64,000 nt of DNA from Bacillus sp. FJAT-29790 (GCF_019039215.1 NZ_JAHNZZ010000003.1:225765-289764); one strand, 5' to 3'; positions 29,555 to 39,443 are shown, numbered from the stretch's first letter. A program made the numbers and translations. Notes: a model not told the origin generated them from the letters alone.

Positions 29555-30412
29555 TTGAAAAGAATAATTTTCATTTTTTTAGTCTTGGTTGGTTTATATT
29601 TATTATGGTCGTCAAATCTTACGAGTTGGCTGTCGTTTGGGAAAGGCGGCGCAGAAGCAAGTTTGTCAAAAACTATTAATATGATTGAGGTTGATGTCTC
29701 AGGCATCCGTACAGCAATTATCCCGGAAAACAGAACAAATATAAAAGCAGATCTCGATGGAAAAGGTAAGGTAACAGTAAAGACTAGCGGAGATAAAATT
29801 ATCGTTGAATATAAACGAAGCTTTCTAAATGGATTTCAATTTTTTAAAAACAAATCACAGCTGAATATTTATATTCCCGAGGATTACCATCGCAGCATGG
29901 CCATTGATATTGGTTCGGGACATTTAACCTTTGCTGGACATTCGAAGAAACAGCCGATGAAGCTTGAGAAGCTCACACTTGATTTAAGTTCAGGCAAGGC
30001 GGATTTAAAAAACTTAAAGACTGCTGAATTTAAACAGGATGGCTCTTCTGGCATGTTAACCATTGATCATCTTATCACGAAAACAGGGACAGTTGAAATG
30101 AGTTCGGGTTATGTCAAAATTAAGCATTATGAAGGGAAACTCGATGCCGAGGTTACATCAGGCAAATTGGACATTCAGATGGATGAACTGACAGACAGAT
30201 TAGATGTAAGAGTGAGTTCAGGCCATGTAAAGCTTGATCTGCCAAAGAACGCTGATTTTTCTTTAAAAGGGAAAGTCAACAGCGGCATGATTAATTGTAA
30301 TCTCCCTCTTTCAGGGAAGATTCAGACCAAACATGGGATTGAGGGAGTCCACGGATCCGGAAAGCACATGTTAGATTTATCCGTTTCGAGCGGAATTATT
30401 GATCTTCATTAA
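29555..30412 (+). CDS. LiaG-like membrane-anchored DUF4097 protein
   Basis: 285 residues. One N-terminal membrane segment (IIFIFLVLVGLYLLWSS), then a long repetitive beta-helix-type domain rich in S-G-pattern turns (…VDIGSGHLTF…, LDLSSGKADLKNLK, VEMSSGYVKIK, VRVSSGHVKLDLP), as in DUF4097 and LiaG. Starts at a TTG at 29555 after AGGGA. No liaFSR or other lia genes adjoin it, so a role in envelope-stress response is only suggested by likeness. Followed by a strong terminator. Confidence 0.75.
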   Translation: MKRIIFIFLVLVGLYLLWSSNLTSWLSFGKGGAEASLSKTINMIEVDVSGIRTAIIPENRTNIKADLDGKGKVTVKTSGDKIIVEYKRSFLNGFQFFKNKSQLNIYIPEDYHRSMAIDIGSGHLTFAGHSKKQPMKLEKLTLDLSSGKADLKNLKTAEFKQDGSSGMLTIDHLITKTGTVEMSSGYVKIKHYEGKLDAEVTSGKLDIQMDELTDRLDVRVSSGHVKLDLPKNADFSLKGKVNSGMINCNLPLSGKIQTKHGIEGVHGSGKHMLDLSVSSGIIDLH

Positions 30413-30452
30413 AAACAAATCCGGATGGTGTTAATACTATCCGGATTTGTTA
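30413..30452. terminator. Bidirectional terminator
   Basis: Stem AACAAATCCGGATGGT / ACTATCCGGATTTGTT with a short loop, A-run on one side and T-run on the other, so it can end the LiaG-like gene (plus) and the chemoreceptor transcript (minus). Confidence 0.85.
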
Positions 30453-30506
30453 AAAAAATATACAGAAAACGTAGCTGTAAATTGCCGGCATTTTCTTCTT
30501 GAGCCA

Positions 30507-30680
30507 CTACAATCGAGTCCAATCATCGAAACTCCAAACTGTCAAATCATTAGTCGGAACACAGCCCTCATTTTTATTGTTCTGCAGAAAAAGAAGGAAA
30601 TTCTTAATATCTTTGACTACTTGGACAAAGGGTATTATTTCAAAACTGATTGAGCGATGATATTTCAGATAATCAAGCAT
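30507..30680 (-). pseudogene. Internally deleted copy of the small ORF at 33015
   Basis: 57-residue frame (MLDYLKYHRSISFE ... FDDWTRL) nearly identical to the C-terminal half of the 110-residue protein at 33015-33347. Residues 3-55 are missing. In the full copy the missing 159 bases lie between two CAAGCA repeats (33182 and 33341); here one CAAGCA remains, joined directly to TTCACATTAC. The same ATG context and stop are kept and the deletion is in frame, so a short protein could still be made. Follows the chemoreceptor at 30759 as its full-length twin follows the other. Confidence 0.75.
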
Positions 30681-30758
30681 TCACATTACTTCCTCTTCAA
30701 AAGAATATCGTCTTCTCACCGAATAGGGCGAGTAAAATCTTTTATATTCTTATCCGTA

Positions 30759-32450
30759 CTAAACTTTGAATTTACCTACCACTTCTTGTAAATTTAAAGC
30801 CATTTTACTTAATGCTTCAGCTGATACGGATATTTCCACCATGGAGGCATTTTGTTCTTCTGCTGAAGCTGCCACATTCTGTGTATTCCCAGCTGATTTT
30901 TCAGCAATATCGGCAACCCCCTCCATTGTTTCTACCATGTTTTGTGCACTTGAATTCACTTGTTCAACAATTGTGGATACCTCTTGAGCTTCGGCTGTTA
31001 CTTGTTCAATTGACTGAACAATCTCTCGGAAGGCTTCACCTGTTTCATGAACCAATTTAATTCCGTCTCCGACAACTAATGCCCCATGATTCATGGATTG
31101 TACAGCCTTCTCCGCTTCTGATTGTATCTCTTGAATGAGTTCGTGGATTTGCCCCGCGGCTTGGCCAGACTGTTCTGCCAACTTGCGAACTTCATCCGCA
31201 ACGACAGCGAATCCACGCCCATGCTCCCCTGCCCTCGCAGCCTCAATTGCGGCATTTAGTGCTAATAAATTAGTTTGGTTCGCAATCTGGGTAATCAAAT
31301 CAACAATTTGCCCAATTTCACCCGACTTTTTACCAAGCGCATTCACAACTTCACCAGTTTCACTTACGGAATGCTGGACAAGATTGATTTGTTCTACCGT
31401 CTTTGCAACCACCGTATTTCCAATCGTTGCTTTTTCATTTGCGGTATTCGTTAAATCTGCAACGGTTTGAATGGAGGTTGCCGCCTGATTCATTCCATCT
31501 GAAATGTCAGCAACCGTTTGAGTAGCATTAGCTGCACTAGAAACTTGCTTTTCAGAACCCCTCGCCACCTCTTGAATAGCAAGTGTAATTTGTTCTGTTG
31601 CTGCGCTCGTCTGCTCCGCACTACCCGATAGTTCTTTGGAAGTCGCCGCTACTTGTTCTGCATCGACGCTGACCTTCCGAATCAATTGAAGAAGATTCAC
31701 CTTCATTCCGTTGAAGGCTTTTGCTAGATTCCCAAGTTCATCCCGATTTTTCACATGAACATCCTCTTGTGTAAGATCACCAGCTGCAATGGCTCCTGCT
31801 GCTTTTTCCAATAATAAAATTGGTTTTTTAATCATTTGAGTCATCACTATTCCAATTGAAACGGCCAAAATAAAAGCGACGATACTGAGATAACTGACCG
31901 TTTTAATAACTTTTTCTACCTTTTCAGAGTTAGCTATACTTTCTTCTATCATTTTCTTTTCTTGAAATTCGGCCATGCTGTCTGCAATATCCCTAATTTC
32001 TCTTGCTAATGGCATTGCTACTTCATGAGAAAGTCTTGCCGCTTCATTAGGATTCGTTTGCACCAAGGAAATGACTTGATCTGATATTTCTTTGAAGTCG
32101 TCATTCATTGTTTCCAGCTTTTTTAGTGACTCAAGATTTTCCTTGCTAGTTACTAAATCGAATGAAGCTTTAATATCCTGATTCAAATCATCAATAGCTT
32201 GTGAAATCCCATCTATTGAACCTTTTTCCTGTAATAAGATACCTCTTAAATTACTGATTTCTTGGTAAGCGCTATTTTGCATTTTCATAGAATTTTTTAA
32301 AATTTGAGTACTGTGATCAACTAAACCAGAAAAAGATTTGTCTACCTCTTGTATATTGTAAAACGAGATAAAGCTAATCGCTCCGAGAAGAATGGCTACA
32401 CTTAGGAATCCCGCCATTAGCTTTTTACCAATTGTCATCCTCATCTTCAT
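30759..32450 (-). CDS. Methyl-accepting chemotaxis protein, copy B
   Basis: 563 residues from the ATG at 32450 (GAGGG six bases upstream; 32456 is an alternative). TM1 about 10-30, a four-helix-bundle sensor domain (4HB_MCP_1 type) to about 180, TM2 about 185-205, HAMP to about 260, then the kinase-control domain with hairpin tip [22 protein letters not shown]. Signals to CheA/CheW. About four-fifths identical to copy A at 33425, with matching flanks: a tandem segmental duplication. A weaker-looking c-di-GMP riboswitch lies upstream. Confidence 0.93.
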   Translation of the reverse strand: MKMRMTIGKKLMAGFLSVAILLGAISFISFYNIQEVDKSFSGLVDHSTQILKNSMKMQNSAYQEISNLRGILLQEKGSIDGISQAIDDLNQDIKASFDLVTSKENLESLKKLETMNDDFKEISDQVISLVQTNPNEAARLSHEVAMPLAREIRDIADSMAEFQEKKMIEESIANSEKVEKVIKTVSYLSIVAFILAVSIGIVMTQMIKKPILLLEKAAGAIAAGDLTQEDVHVKNRDELGNLAKAFNGMKVNLLQLIRKVSVDAEQVAATSKELSGSAEQTSAATEQITLAIQEVARGSEKQVSSAANATQTVADISDGMNQAATSIQTVADLTNTANEKATIGNTVVAKTVEQINLVQHSVSETGEVVNALGKKSGEIGQIVDLITQIANQTNLLALNAAIEAARAGEHGRGFAVVADEVRKLAEQSGQAAGQIHELIQEIQSEAEKAVQSMNHGALVVGDGIKLVHETGEAFREIVQSIEQVTAEAQEVSTIVEQVNSSAQNMVETMEGVADIAEKSAGNTQNVAASAEEQNASMVEISVSAEALSKMALNLQEVVGKFKV

Positions 32451-32675
32451 TCTCATCCCTCATTTTCATTTTTAACTTTCCATATACAAAAAAATGCCTG
32501 ATTCCTATAAAATAGATCAGCCATCACTTTATGATTATGCCTTGTTAATGAACAGCATTGTTAATAGTAAACGAGCGGGACGAATATCATTCCTTATGCT
32601 TACAAAAAGGAATGGAAATCTAACCCGCAGGTAGTCAACAATACGAATAAACAAAGCAAATTATTAAAGTTATTT

Positions 32676-32775
32676 AGTAGCTTGGCGAACATAGTTCAAT
32701 AGTGAATCAGAACCACAGACCCATAGCTTTGCGTCCCCATCTTTCAATGAGTTTGTCTTTATTAGGAAGTTTTAC
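32676..32775 (-). ncRNA. c-di-GMP-I (GEMM) riboswitch, copy B, with substitutions
   Basis: Minus-strand AAAGACAAACTCATTGAAAG, ATGGGGACGCAAAGCTATGG, GTCT and CGCCAAGCTACT. It aligns base for base with copy A at 35337-35440, but GGCAAAC has become GACAAAC and the 3' strand CAGGTTGCC has become CAAGCTACT (four changes). These are conserved positions around the ligand pocket, so binding may be weak or lost. Promoter TTGACT-N17-TATCCT lies at 32793-32821. Confidence 0.8.
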
Positions 32776-32792
32776 CTATTAATATCAATTTA

Positions 32793-32821
32793 AGGATAAT
32801 TAAAATTAAATAGGTAGTCAA
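32793..32821 (-). promoter_or_regulatory. Promoter of chemoreceptor copy B
   Basis: Minus-strand TTGACT (32816-32821), 17-base spacer, TATCCT (32793-32798); the same pair with the same spacing precedes copy A. No separate match to the chemotaxis sigma-D consensus was seen. Confidence 0.55.
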
Positions 32822-32904
32822 CAATTTTTAAAAATAATCTAATATTTCGACAAATGGGCAAATGTTTATCGGCTTTAAGCATAACAGTTCACAATTCTAA
32901 AAAA

Positions 32905-32936
32905 AGAAACCCGAATGGTACAACCATCCGGATTTC
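32905..32936 (-). terminator. Terminator of chemoreceptor copy A transcript
   Basis: Minus-strand stem AGAAATCCGGATGGT / ACCATTCGGGTTTCT followed by TTTTTTTAG, about 80 bases after the stop of the small ORF. Confidence 0.85.
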
Positions 32937-33014
32937 TTTTACAGTTGGAAATATAGCGCATTATACACTGTTGCTAAGGATTTAAATCATGCAGCTGCTT
33001 TTTTTATAGATAAC

Positions 33015-33347
33015 CTACAATCGAGTCCAGTCATCGAAATTCCAAACTGTCAAATCAATAGTCGGAACACGGCCCTCATTTTTATTGTTCTGCAGGAAAA
33101 AGAGAAAATTTTTAATGTCTTTGACTACTCGGACAAAGGGTATTATTTCAAAACTGATTGAGCGATGATATTTCAAATAATCAAGCAACGTCTTTTCATT
33201 AACAAACGACAAATAATAAATATTTGTATGGTGATATAGGAACAAGCAGATTCTTTCTAACGATTGTTCCATATTGCTCTCAATATATTCATGTTGAAAT
33301 TGACTCTTCAGCACGTTGTAGCGCTGATCCTTTACTAAAGCAAGCAT
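33015..33347 (-). CDS. Hypothetical 110-residue protein, partner of chemoreceptor copy A
   Basis: Unknown family. Predominantly helical and aromatic-rich (ICLFLYHHTNIYYLSFVNEK, then IIPFVRVVKDIKNFLFFLQN), ending WNFDDWTRL; no signal peptide. AGAGGA lies ten bases before the ATG at 33347. It starts 77 bases after the chemoreceptor stop with no terminator between, so both probably share a transcript under the c-di-GMP riboswitch. A deleted copy accompanies the duplicated chemoreceptor. Co-duplication hints at a function tied to that receptor. Confidence 0.65.
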   Translation of the reverse strand: MLALVKDQRYNVLKSQFQHEYIESNMEQSLERICLFLYHHTNIYYLSFVNEKTLLDYLKYHRSISFEIIPFVRVVKDIKNFLFFLQNNKNEGRVPTIDLTVWNFDDWTRL

Positions 33348-33424
33348 TCACATTACTTCCTCTTCAAAATAATATCGTCTTCTCGCCGAATGAGGCGAGT
33401 AAAAATTTTGTATTCTTATCTATA

Positions 33425-35110
33425 CTAAACCTTGAATTTACTTACCACTTCTTGTAAATTCAAAGCCATTTTACTTAATGCTTCGGCTGATACGGATATT
33501 TCTTCCATGGAGGCATTTTGTTCTTCTGCTGAAGCTGCCACGTTCTGTGTATTTCCAGCGGATTGCTCGGCAATATTTGCAACACCTTCCATTGTTTCCA
33601 CCATGTTTTGTGCACTTGAATTCACTTGTTCAACAATTGCGGATACCTCTTGAGCTTCGGCTGTTACTTGTTCAATTGACAGAACAATCTCTCTGAAGGC
33701 TTCACCTGTTTGATGAACCATTTTAATTCCGTCTCCGACAACTGATGCCCCATGATTCATGGATTGTACAGCTTTCTCTGCCTCTAATTGTACTTCTTGA
33801 ATGAGTTCGCGGATTTGACCCGCTGCTTGACCAGACTGTTCCGCTAACTTCCGAACTTCATCGGCAACAACAGCAAACCCTCGGCCATGTTCACCTGCTC
33901 GTGCTGCTTCGATTGCAGCATTTAAAGCTAAAAGGTTCGTTTGATCAGCAATTTGAGTGATCAATTCAACAATTTGTCCAATTTCACCCGATTTTTTCCC
34001 AAGCGCGTTAACAACCATACCGGTTTCACTTACAGAATGCTGGACAAGATTGATTTGTTCAACTGTCTTTTCAACCACCGTATTTCCAATAGTTGCTTTA
34101 TCATTTGCGGTATTCGTTAAATCCGCAACAGTTTGAATGGAGATTGCAGCCTGATTCATACCACCTGAAATTTCAGCAACCGCTTGAGTAGCATCTGTTG
34201 CACTAGAAACTTGCTTTTCAGAACCAATTGACACCTCTTGCATGGCAATTGTAATTTGTTCTGTTGCTGCACTCGTCTGCTCCGCACTAGCTGATAATTC
34301 TTCCGAAGTTGCTGCTACTTGATCCGCATTGATGCTAACCTCACGAATCAATTGGTGAAGATTCTTCTTCATATCATTGAAGGAGTTTGCTAGATTCCTA
34401 AGTTCATCCCGATTTTTCACTTTAACGTCCTCTTGAGTGAGATCACCCGCTGCGATCGTCCCAGCTGCATTTTCCAACAATAATAATGGTTTTGTAATCA
34501 TTCGCATAATTACGATACCGATTGAAATAGCCATAATAAAGGCAACGATACTTAGGAAACGGACCGTATTAATTACTTTATCCACTTTTTCAGAAGTAGC
34601 TAAACTTCCTTCATTCATATTTTTCTCTTGAATGCCTGCCATGCTGTCTGCAATATCCCTAATTTCCCTTGATAACGGAATTGCCACATCAACCGCAAGC
34701 CTTGCCGCTTCTTCTGGATTTGTTTCCATCAAGGAAATGACTTCATCTGACTTCCCTTTAAATTCTTCATTCAATGTTTCAAGTTTTATTAGTAAATCCA
34801 TATTTGCTTCGGTTGTCACTAATTCAACTGAATCTTTAATATTTTGATTCAGATCAGATATAGATTGAGATAACATATCTGATTGACCTTCTTCCTGTAA
34901 TAGCACACCTCGCAAGCTAGCGATTTCTCGTGAAGCGTTGTTTTGCATTTTCATTGCATTTTTTAATATTGGAGACCGACGATCAACCAAATCGCTATAG
35001 GTTTTGTCTATTTCCTGAATGTTGTATAACGAGATAAAACTAATCGCTCCGAGAAGAATAGCTACACTTAAGAATCCCGTCATTAACTTTTTTCCAATTG
35101 TAAACCTCAT
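33425..35110 (-). CDS. Methyl-accepting chemotaxis protein, copy A
   Basis: 561 residues from the ATG at 35110 (GAGGG six bases before; 35116 is the other ATG). Same layout as copy B: TM1, four-helix-bundle ligand domain to about 180, TM2, HAMP, signalling domain with tip [22 protein letters not shown]. Most differences from copy B fall in the sensor half, while the last 300 residues are nearly the same, suggesting changed ligand specificity with a conserved output. Carries the better c-di-GMP riboswitch. Confidence 0.93.
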   Translation of the reverse strand: MRFTIGKKLMTGFLSVAILLGAISFISLYNIQEIDKTYSDLVDRRSPILKNAMKMQNNASREIASLRGVLLQEEGQSDMLSQSISDLNQNIKDSVELVTTEANMDLLIKLETLNEEFKGKSDEVISLMETNPEEAARLAVDVAIPLSREIRDIADSMAGIQEKNMNEGSLATSEKVDKVINTVRFLSIVAFIMAISIGIVIMRMITKPLLLLENAAGTIAAGDLTQEDVKVKNRDELRNLANSFNDMKKNLHQLIREVSINADQVAATSEELSASAEQTSAATEQITIAMQEVSIGSEKQVSSATDATQAVAEISGGMNQAAISIQTVADLTNTANDKATIGNTVVEKTVEQINLVQHSVSETGMVVNALGKKSGEIGQIVELITQIADQTNLLALNAAIEAARAGEHGRGFAVVADEVRKLAEQSGQAAGQIRELIQEVQLEAEKAVQSMNHGASVVGDGIKMVHQTGEAFREIVLSIEQVTAEAQEVSAIVEQVNSSAQNMVETMEGVANIAEQSAGNTQNVAASAEEQNASMEEISVSAEALSKMALNLQEVVSKFKV

Positions 35111-35336
35111 TCTCATCCCTCATTTTCTCCTTTAATTTTCCCTAGGCAAAAAAAAAATGCCTGATTCCAATACAACAGAACAGCCATCACTTTATGATTA
35201 GGTTTTGTTAATGCACAGTATTGCTCATAGTAAATGAGCGGGACGAAAATCATTCCTTGTGCGCACAAAAAGGAATGTACATCGAACCCGCGGGTAGTCA
35301 ACAATACAAATTAACAAAGCATATATTAAAGTTATT

Positions 35337-35440
35337 TGGCAACCTGGCGATCATAGTTCAATTGTGAAATGAAACCACAGACCCATGGCTTTGCGTCCCC
35401 ATCTTTCAATGAGTTTGCCTTTATCAGGTAGTTTTACCTA
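35337..35440 (-). ncRNA. c-di-GMP-I (GEMM) riboswitch, copy A
   Basis: Minus-strand AAAGGCAAACTCATTGAAAG, ATGGGGACGCAAAGCCATGG, GTCT ... ATCGCCAGGTTGCC: the GEMM-I core, including the GAAA tetraloop, the GGACGCAAAGC segment that holds the ligand, and the GCCAGGTTGCC closing strand. Possible expression platform downstream: hairpin CATTCCTT ... AAGGAATG at about 35239-35280 followed by ATTTTCG. It couples receptor synthesis to the motile/sessile second messenger. Confidence 0.92.
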
Positions 35441-35454
35441 TTAACATCTATTTA

Positions 35455-35483
35455 AGGATAATTAATATTACGTAAGTAGTCAA
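35455..35483 (-). promoter_or_regulatory. Promoter of chemoreceptor copy A
   Basis: Minus-strand TTGACT (35478-35483), 17-base spacer, TATCCT (35455-35460), just upstream of the riboswitch and conserved with copy B. Confidence 0.55.
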
Positions 35484-35673
35484 TATATTATTGCAAATAC
35501 CTTAATATTTCGACAAAGATTGCGTTGAAAAAGTCATCATTCCTCTGACCATTCGACATGTTTCGTCAAATAAATGGCATACTTTTAGTTTTCATACCTG
35601 AAATTATTATTTTAAAATAATTTTACGAAGGAAACATAATTTGATAACCCATCTTTTTTCCATAAAAAAAAGA

Positions 35674-35692
35674 ACTCGCTAATACAGCAAGT
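35674..35692 (-). terminator. Terminator of the iron ABC operon
   Basis: Minus-strand stem ACTTGCT / AGCGAGT followed by TCTTTTTTTT, about 57 bases beyond the ATPase stop. The rest of 35484-35749 shows no gene. Confidence 0.75.
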
Positions 35693-35749
35693 CCGTAAAA
35701 AATTATTATAGTCCAAATATTTGATAGCTCAAACAATATGAGCCCCCAG

Positions 35750-36439
35750 TTACCGAATAAATTGAAATTTTTCCCCTGCTGCACCTTTTTCCGCTATTAA
35801 CGGACACATTGTGATGCTATTGTCACAAATAGCTTCAACATCATTGCGGTCATGGGTCACGATCAAACAGGTCATATTTGCTTTTTTCAAAATCTGAAGT
35901 AGGTCTTCACGAATTGACGCTTTTAAATCTGCATCTAAATTACTAAACGGTTCATCCATTAGTAATACTTTTGGCTTCGGTGCAAGGGCTCTGGCAAGTG
36001 CCACCCTTTGCTGCTGGCCTCCGCTTAATTCATGTGGATACCGATTCTCGAATTCTTCCATTTTTACAAGTTCCAGCATTTCTTTCAGACGCGGCTTTCG
36101 TTCTTTCCTAGGCATCCGTGACAGGCCAAACAGAATATTTTCCTTCACTGACATATGTGGAAATAGTGCATAATCTTGAAAAACCATTCCCACACCCCTG
36201 TCTTCAGGCTGAATAAATAACCCCTCATTCACAACAGGCGAACCGGCAATTTCAATTGTGCCTTTCCTTGGTATTTCTAGACCTGATATTAATCGAAGCA
36301 GAGTGCTTTTACCACTTCCGCTTTGTCCCAAAACACCAACAATTTCTCCTGTATTCATCGAAAATGAAAAGTCTTCAATTATGGGTGTACCAGAACGCCC
36401 AAAGGAAAAAGTGAGATTTTGAATTTCGACGATTTTCAT
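35750..36439 (-). CDS. fbpC: Ferric iron ABC transporter ATPase (FbpC type)
   Basis: 229 residues. Walker A GQSGSGKST (about 38-46), signature [19 protein letters not shown], Walker B VLLMDEPFSNLDADL, switch histidine in IVTHDRNDV. Shorter than many FbpC proteins (about 350) because it lacks the C-terminal TOBE regulatory domain. Start overlaps the permease stop by 4 bases. Drives import with the two upstream genes. Confidence 0.88.
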   Translation of the reverse strand: MKIVEIQNLTFSFGRSGTPIIEDFSFSMNTGEIVGVLGQSGSGKSTLLRLISGLEIPRKGTIEIAGSPVVNEGLFIQPEDRGVGMVFQDYALFPHMSVKENILFGLSRMPRKERKPRLKEMLELVKMEEFENRYPHELSGGQQQRVALARALAPKPKVLLMDEPFSNLDADLKASIREDLLQILKKANMTCLIVTHDRNDVEAICDNSITMCPLIAEKGAAGEKFQFIR

Positions 36440-38082
36440 TGCTGCACCTTCTTATCTATCATTTGAAACACGACGACAGACAAAACACTAATACCAATAA
36501 TCATCAAAGATGAAATGGAGGCTTCGTAAATTTGCTCGTCTTTTGCAAATTGATAGGTTTTTGTAGCTAAAGTATCAAAATTAAACGGTCTTAATAATAA
36601 TGCCAATGGCAATTCCTTGATGATTTCAACAAATGTCAAAATAAACCCGCTGATTAACGCGCCTTTTATTAAAGGAAGATCGACTTTAAAAAACGTTTTT
36701 GTCATGCTAAGTCCTAGCATTCTTGATGCTTCCGAATATTTTGTCCCCACTTTTTCAAAGCCGACTTCTACCGCATTAAATCCTGTAGCCATAAAACGGA
36801 TCGTATAGCCGACGATTAACATCACTAATGATAAGCTTAAAATAAGCGGAGCTTTTCCCAATCCCATATAAGCGTACAGCGGTGCCAGCCATTTATCAAG
36901 TGAAATAAACATGGCAAGAACCCCGATCGCAATAATTGCCCCTGGAATCGAATAGCCGGAGGTTGTTAATTTTGCTAATACATAGGAACCCGCGGAGTGT
37001 GAACGGCAAACATTGGCGACAACAACCGAAATAACAAGAATGAGCAAAGTAGCGATTGCAGCAACATAAACCGTTTGGAAAAACAATGTGAAAAAAGTAT
37101 CATTCCAGACTTTGCTAAACGTTAACTTGGCCCAGGACAATAACTGAATCAACGGGATAAAAAAACCTAATAGAAATACACTTGAGCAATATATGAAAGC
37201 TGCCGCTGCCGAAAAGCCTTTCAGCTTCATTGGTACAAGCGGTCTCGACTTATTATTCAAATGATAACGTCTTCTTTGTCTAAGCAGTCTTTCTAAAAAG
37301 AACATGCCAACAATGATAATCATCAGCCAGGCCGCAAGTCTCATTGCTGAGTCCACATCATACATACCAAACCATGTCTGAAAAATCGCTGTCGTAATTG
37401 TGTGAATGCCAAAATAGCTGGTGACCCCATAGTCACTCAGCACTTCATAAATCACTAATACTGCTCCTGCTACGATCGCAGGTCTTGAAAGCGGTAAAAC
37501 AACTTTGATAAAAATCGCAAAAGGTTTCCTTCCAAGCAATCTCGCATTTTCAAAAAATGATGAGCTTTGGCTCTCAAGAAATGCTTTTGTCATAATATAG
37601 ACGTAAGGAAAAAGAAAAATCGTAAAAATAAAAATGGCGCCCCGCAAAGATGAAATTGATAACCATTCAGGATTGATTTGATAATCAAATTGATTCCGGA
37701 ATGTTGTTTGAATCACACCTGTATAACTAAGCATTGTCCGGTAAGTATAGGCAGCAATATAAGGCGGTATGGCAAGCGGTAATAATAATCCCCAACGAAA
37801 AAAACGTTTGAGAGGGAAATCATAGGCAGCAATTAACCATGCAAGTGAAACCCCTAAAATGGCTGTAAAGATTCCTGTGAGCGATACAAGGATGACTGTG
37901 TTTGTCACATAGTTTTTTAATAGATACTGGCGGATTTGAAACCAGTTTTGATTTGGCTCCTGAAATAAGGAAAAGAAAACAAACAGGATGGGCAGCAGAA
38001 TCACTGCCGCCCCAATCATACTGATCATCCACCACCCATTAATTTCTTTTTGGATGAAGCGTTTCACAATATTGATTCCCAT
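36436..38082 (-). CDS. fbpB: Ferric iron ABC transporter permease (FbpB type, fused double permease)
   Basis: 548 residues, about twelve membrane helices in two repeated permease halves, each with an EAA loop (ENARLLGRKPFAIFIKVVLP near 180-200; SEASRMLGLSMTKTFFKVDLP near 440-460). This fused form is usual for FbpB/SfuB iron permeases. One base separates its start from the binding-protein stop. Confidence 0.9.
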   Translation of the reverse strand: MGINIVKRFIQKEINGWWMISMIGAAVILLPILFVFFSLFQEPNQNWFQIRQYLLKNYVTNTVILVSLTGIFTAILGVSLAWLIAAYDFPLKRFFRWGLLLPLAIPPYIAAYTYRTMLSYTGVIQTTFRNQFDYQINPEWLSISSLRGAIFIFTIFLFPYVYIMTKAFLESQSSSFFENARLLGRKPFAIFIKVVLPLSRPAIVAGAVLVIYEVLSDYGVTSYFGIHTITTAIFQTWFGMYDVDSAMRLAAWLMIIIVGMFFLERLLRQRRRYHLNNKSRPLVPMKLKGFSAAAAFIYCSSVFLLGFFIPLIQLLSWAKLTFSKVWNDTFFTLFFQTVYVAAIATLLILVISVVVANVCRSHSAGSYVLAKLTTSGYSIPGAIIAIGVLAMFISLDKWLAPLYAYMGLGKAPLILSLSLVMLIVGYTIRFMATGFNAVEVGFEKVGTKYSEASRMLGLSMTKTFFKVDLPLIKGALISGFILTFVEIIKELPLALLLRPFNFDTLATKTYQFAKDEQIYEASISSLMIIGISVLSVVVFQMIDKKVQQ

Positions 38083-38083
38083 T

Positions 38084-39169
38084 TTACTTCCAACCTGTTT
38101 TATTAAATATTTCGATTGCCTTTTGATTATATTTCCCTAAAGTATCAAAGTTAAGCTCCTGTGCTTTGAATTCGCCCCATGACTTCAGGATTTCTGGTTT
38201 TGCAGCTTCAGGGTTAACAGGGAATTCGTAATTATTTGCAGATAAATATTCCTGAGCCTCTTTACCTGTTATATATTCAATCAGTTTTGTTGCATTTTCA
38301 GGATTTTTGCTATACTTCGTTAGACCAATTCCACTAATATTAACGTGTGTTCCGTTTGTTTCTTGGTTAGGGAAGAAAACACCGATACTTTCTCCTACTT
38401 TTGCTTCTTCAGCATCTGATGAATTCACAAGTAGTCCAACATAGTACGTGTTCATAATCGCCACATCACCGATGCCTGCAGCAATCGCTTTCGCCTGATC
38501 ACGGTCACCGCCATCTGGCTGGCGAGCAAAGTTATTTACGATTCCTTTTGCCCATTGCTCAGCCTTCTCTTCGCCATTTAACTCAATAAAAGAAGCAAGC
38601 AGTGATTGATTGTACATACTTGTTGATGAACGAGCTAACACTTTTCCTTTCCATTTCGCATCTGTTAAAGCTTCATATGTAGAAAGCTCATCTGGATTTA
38701 CTCTGTCCTTTGAGTAAACGATTACACGTGCTCTTGTTGCCATTCCAATCCAATTATCATCCGCATCCCGTAAGTTAGCAGGAACATTTTTATCAATTAC
38801 ATCGGATTTAACAGACTGAAGAATGTCATTATTCTTCGCATTAGCAAGGATTCCGCCGTCAACCGTAATAAATAAATCGGCTTCTGTGCTTTCACCTTCA
38901 CGCTTTAAACGCTCGATTAATTCTTCCGCTTCCCCTTTGACAACATTCACTTTAATGCCTGTTTCTTCTGTGAATTTCTTGTAAACTTCCTCATCTGCTT
39001 CATAATGTCTTGCCGTATAAATATTTACGACCTGGTTTTCTGCTTTTTCAGGTGGTTTTGAGGCTGTTTTTTCCCCATCTGTGTTATTACCAGTTGCACC
39101 ACATCCGGCTAGACCTATTGTTAGCAAAGCACTAGCAATGACAGGCTTAAGTAATTTTGTGAATTTCAT
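38084..39169 (-). CDS. fbpA: Ferric iron-binding lipoprotein (FbpA/FutA type)
   Basis: 361 residues. Lipoprotein signal with lipobox GLAGC. Mature protein begins VVNIYTARHYEADEEVYKKF, the family's iron-ligand-bearing N-terminal segment (YTARHY), and contains the paired tyrosines Y242-Y243 (MNTYYVGLLVNS) that hold Fe(III). The ligand set matches the tyrosine-rich FutA group. Controlled by a Fur box 31 bases upstream. First gene of the operon. Confidence 0.9.
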   Translation of the reverse strand: MKFTKLLKPVIASALLTIGLAGCGATGNNTDGEKTASKPPEKAENQVVNIYTARHYEADEEVYKKFTEETGIKVNVVKGEAEELIERLKREGESTEADLFITVDGGILANAKNNDILQSVKSDVIDKNVPANLRDADDNWIGMATRARVIVYSKDRVNPDELSTYEALTDAKWKGKVLARSSTSMYNQSLLASFIELNGEEKAEQWAKGIVNNFARQPDGGDRDQAKAIAAGIGDVAIMNTYYVGLLVNSSDAEEAKVGESIGVFFPNQETNGTHVNISGIGLTKYSKNPENATKLIEYITGKEAQEYLSANNYEFPVNPEAAKPEILKSWGEFKAQELNFDTLGKYNQKAIEIFNKTGWK

Positions 39170-39199
39170 CCTCTGTTTCTCCCTTTTTGTCTATTTTGT

Positions 39200-39218
39200 G
39201 ATAATGATAATTATTATC
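39200..39218. promoter_or_regulatory. Fur box of the iron importer operon
   Basis: GATAATGATAATTATTATC matches the 19-bp Fur consensus GATAATGATAATCATTATC at 18 positions. Placed between the fbpA start and its upstream region, so Fe-Fur should repress the importer when iron is sufficient. Confidence 0.93.
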
Positions 39219-39443
39219 AGTTGCTTCGTTTTTTATTCTACTAGGCATCTATCCTTACGTCAACAGGAAAATTGCATCTTTTTTATTTTTTTGTGAATTC
39301 AGGGGAATTTATACAAAAAAATAATGCGCATTTCAAAGTTAAGATCCTAAGAATCCCCTCTAATGAATAATTTAAGCAAGCATAAAGAATAACTAATAGA
39401 GTATATAATTCAATTTGATGTTTTGCGGGTAGGGGGAAAAAGA
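39219..39443 (+). other. Divergent promoter region, fbpA / germinant receptor operon 2
   Basis: No gene. A TGAATA at about 39363 followed some 19 bases later by ATAACTA is the best candidate for a forespore sigma-G promoter for the receptor operon, but it is weak. Confidence 0.3.

Noticed and set aside
30447..30653. Plus-strand 68-codon frame
   Set aside because: Antisense to the deleted small-ORF copy; the sense strand has the homologous protein.
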